From Streptomyces umbrinus (GTDB lineage: Bacteria; Actinomycetota; Actinomycetes; Streptomycetales; Streptomycetaceae), in NCBI RefSeq assembly GCF_030817415.1, contig NZ_JAUSZI010000002.1, positions 310,001-374,000 of the forward strand: DNA of 64,000 nucleotides. The letters run 5' to 3'. Shown piece after piece: positions 63,282 to 64,000 of this stretch (position 1 is the first letter of the stretch; the number at the start of each line of letters is the position of its first letter). A program made the position numbers and the translations under genes. The notes under the pieces were generated by a model. It saw nothing but the letters and a program-made list of their open reading frames with translations, had not been told where the DNA came from and searched no databases.

Positions 63282-64000
63282 ATGAACGACTTCCAGGCCA
63301 TCGCGGACCGCGTCGAGATAGAGGCGCTGCGTGGCGAGTTCACCGACACGGCGATGATGCGCGACCGACCCCGCATGGCGTCGCTGTTCACACCGGACGG
63401 CGCCCTGCGCATGCCCAACATCCCCGTCGAACTGGTCGGCCGCGAGGAGATCCGTGCCGGGGGCGAGCGGCTGCAGAGCCAGTGGGACTTCTTCGTGCAG
63501 ACCACACACCCCGGCACCATCCTGCTCGACGGCGACACCGCGACCGGCCGCGCCTACATCCAGGAACTCGCGCGCACCCTCGACGGACGCCAGGGTCTGA
63601 ACTACGCCGTCTACCACGACCGCTACCAGCGCACCGCGGAGGGCTGGAAGTTCGCCGAGCGGGTGTACGAGGTCAGGTACCTCGACACCTCCCCGCTGGC
63701 GGGTACGGCGCCCCACGCGGGGCAGGGCTCCGGGACCAACCCGGCAGACGCCACGGCCGCCCCGGCTCCGGCCGCGTCCTTCGCCGACCCGGCATCGGCC
63801 GAACGACTGGAGCGGGCAGCCGCCGCGCTGCGGGCGGCCGGCTTCGCCGCCGAGATCCTCGACGACGCCGCGGCCGCGCGCTCCCGCATCAAGGACCTGG
63901 TCCCCGAGGGCGCCAGCGTGCTCACCGGAGCCAGCGAAACCCTCCGGCTGTCCGGCATCGACGAGGACATCAACGCCGGCGGCCGGTACGACGCCATCAG
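63282..64000 (+). CDS. SnoaL-like domain fused to a LUD (LutC-type) domain, incomplete at window end
   Basis: Open from ATG 63282 (GAGAGGTG upstream) to the last base, 239 codons. Residues 1-135 are a SnoaL/NTF2-like fold: VEIEALRGEFTDTAMMRDRP, MASLFTPDGALRMPNIPVEL, AYIQELARTLDGRQGLNYAV. A Pro/Ala linker follows, then AARSRIKDLVPEGASVLTGA and SETLRLSGIDEDINAGGRYD, the start of a LUD domain (as in lactate-utilisation protein C). Divergent from the ECF41 sigma factor, its probable regulator. Confidence 0.82.
   Translation, partial: MNDFQAIADRVEIEALRGEFTDTAMMRDRPRMASLFTPDGALRMPNIPVELVGREEIRAGGERLQSQWDFFVQTTHPGTILLDGDTATGRAYIQELARTLDGRQGLNYAVYHDRYQRTAEGWKFAERVYEVRYLDTSPLAGTAPHAGQGSGTNPADATAAPAPAASFADPASAERLERAAAALRAAGFAAEILDDAAAARSRIKDLVPEGASVLTGASETLRLSGIDEDINAGGRYDAI

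Overview
The window is about 71-73% GC (estimated by eye) with strong third-position G/C, frequent GTG starts and GGAGG-type ribosome sites. It carries AfsR/SARP, LacI, TetR, HxlR, MerR, Rrf2 and ECF41-type regulators, many secreted proteins, and short cysteine leader peptides of the streptomycete type. This is Streptomyces (or a close relative), in an accessory, arm-like part of the chromosome. Evidence for that is the abundance of regulator/enzyme pairs, three insertion sequences, several gene remnants and an unusual number of one-base frameshifts. I see no rRNA, tRNA, CRISPR array or replication origin.

Layout. 1-13 kb: the tail of an MDR-type oxidoreductase, a large AfsR-like regulator divergent from an FAD monooxygenase plus SGNH hydrolase pair, an FG-GAP lipoprotein, a YciI-like protein, a PH-like membrane protein, and a TetR unit (TetR, unknown gene, epoxide-hydrolase-like enzyme). 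13-18.4 kb: a secreted protein, then a decaying polysaccharide/sugar-acid locus (PL7 alginate-lyase-like gene, enolase-superfamily dehydratase, 2-hydroxyacid dehydrogenases) divergent from a LacI regulator. 18.4-25 kb: esterase, HAD dehalogenase, VOC protein, WD40 membrane protein, a small HTH-like protein, and a rifampicin monooxygenase (rox) with its upstream rifamycin-associated element. 25-36.8 kb: secreted protein, Tat-exported sulfite-oxidase-like enzyme behind a cysteine leader peptide, MDR reductase with its MerR regulator, AKR/HTH pair, RIO-type kinase, a deletion scar joining two gene remnants, phosphotransferase and GNAT.

36.8-46.3 kb is the most coherent region: an organosulfur island. 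It holds an alkanesulfonate-monooxygenase-type LLM gene cut in two by an IS605-type tnpA/tnpB element, a divergent pair of cysteine leader peptides around a shared inverted repeat, a receiver-less OmpR-type regulator with an acyl-CoA-dehydrogenase-like (SfnB/DszC-type) enzyme, an Rrf2 regulator, a third leader, and an ssuABC-type transporter. Together these would import organosulfur compounds and release sulfite under cysteine or sulfur control. The Mo-dependent sulfite-oxidase-like gene at 26.7-28.2 kb may belong to the same physiology.

46.3-64 kb: a SUKH protein, an IS3-family element nested inside an IS701-family element (both with target duplications), the truncated end of an apparent MFS/carboxypeptidase-regulatory protein, an O-methyltransferase remnant, a frameshifted beta-lactamase-fold hydrolase, an erythromycin-esterase-family protein, a frameshifted hydrolase behind a GNAT, an HxlR/QorB-like redox pair, a GMC oxidoreductase remnant, a TetR/FAD-monooxygenase pair with leaderless-looking divergent promoters, two unknown proteins, and an ECF41 sigma factor divergent from a SnoaL-LUD fusion that runs off the end. 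All family assignments come from reading motifs; no database search was possible.
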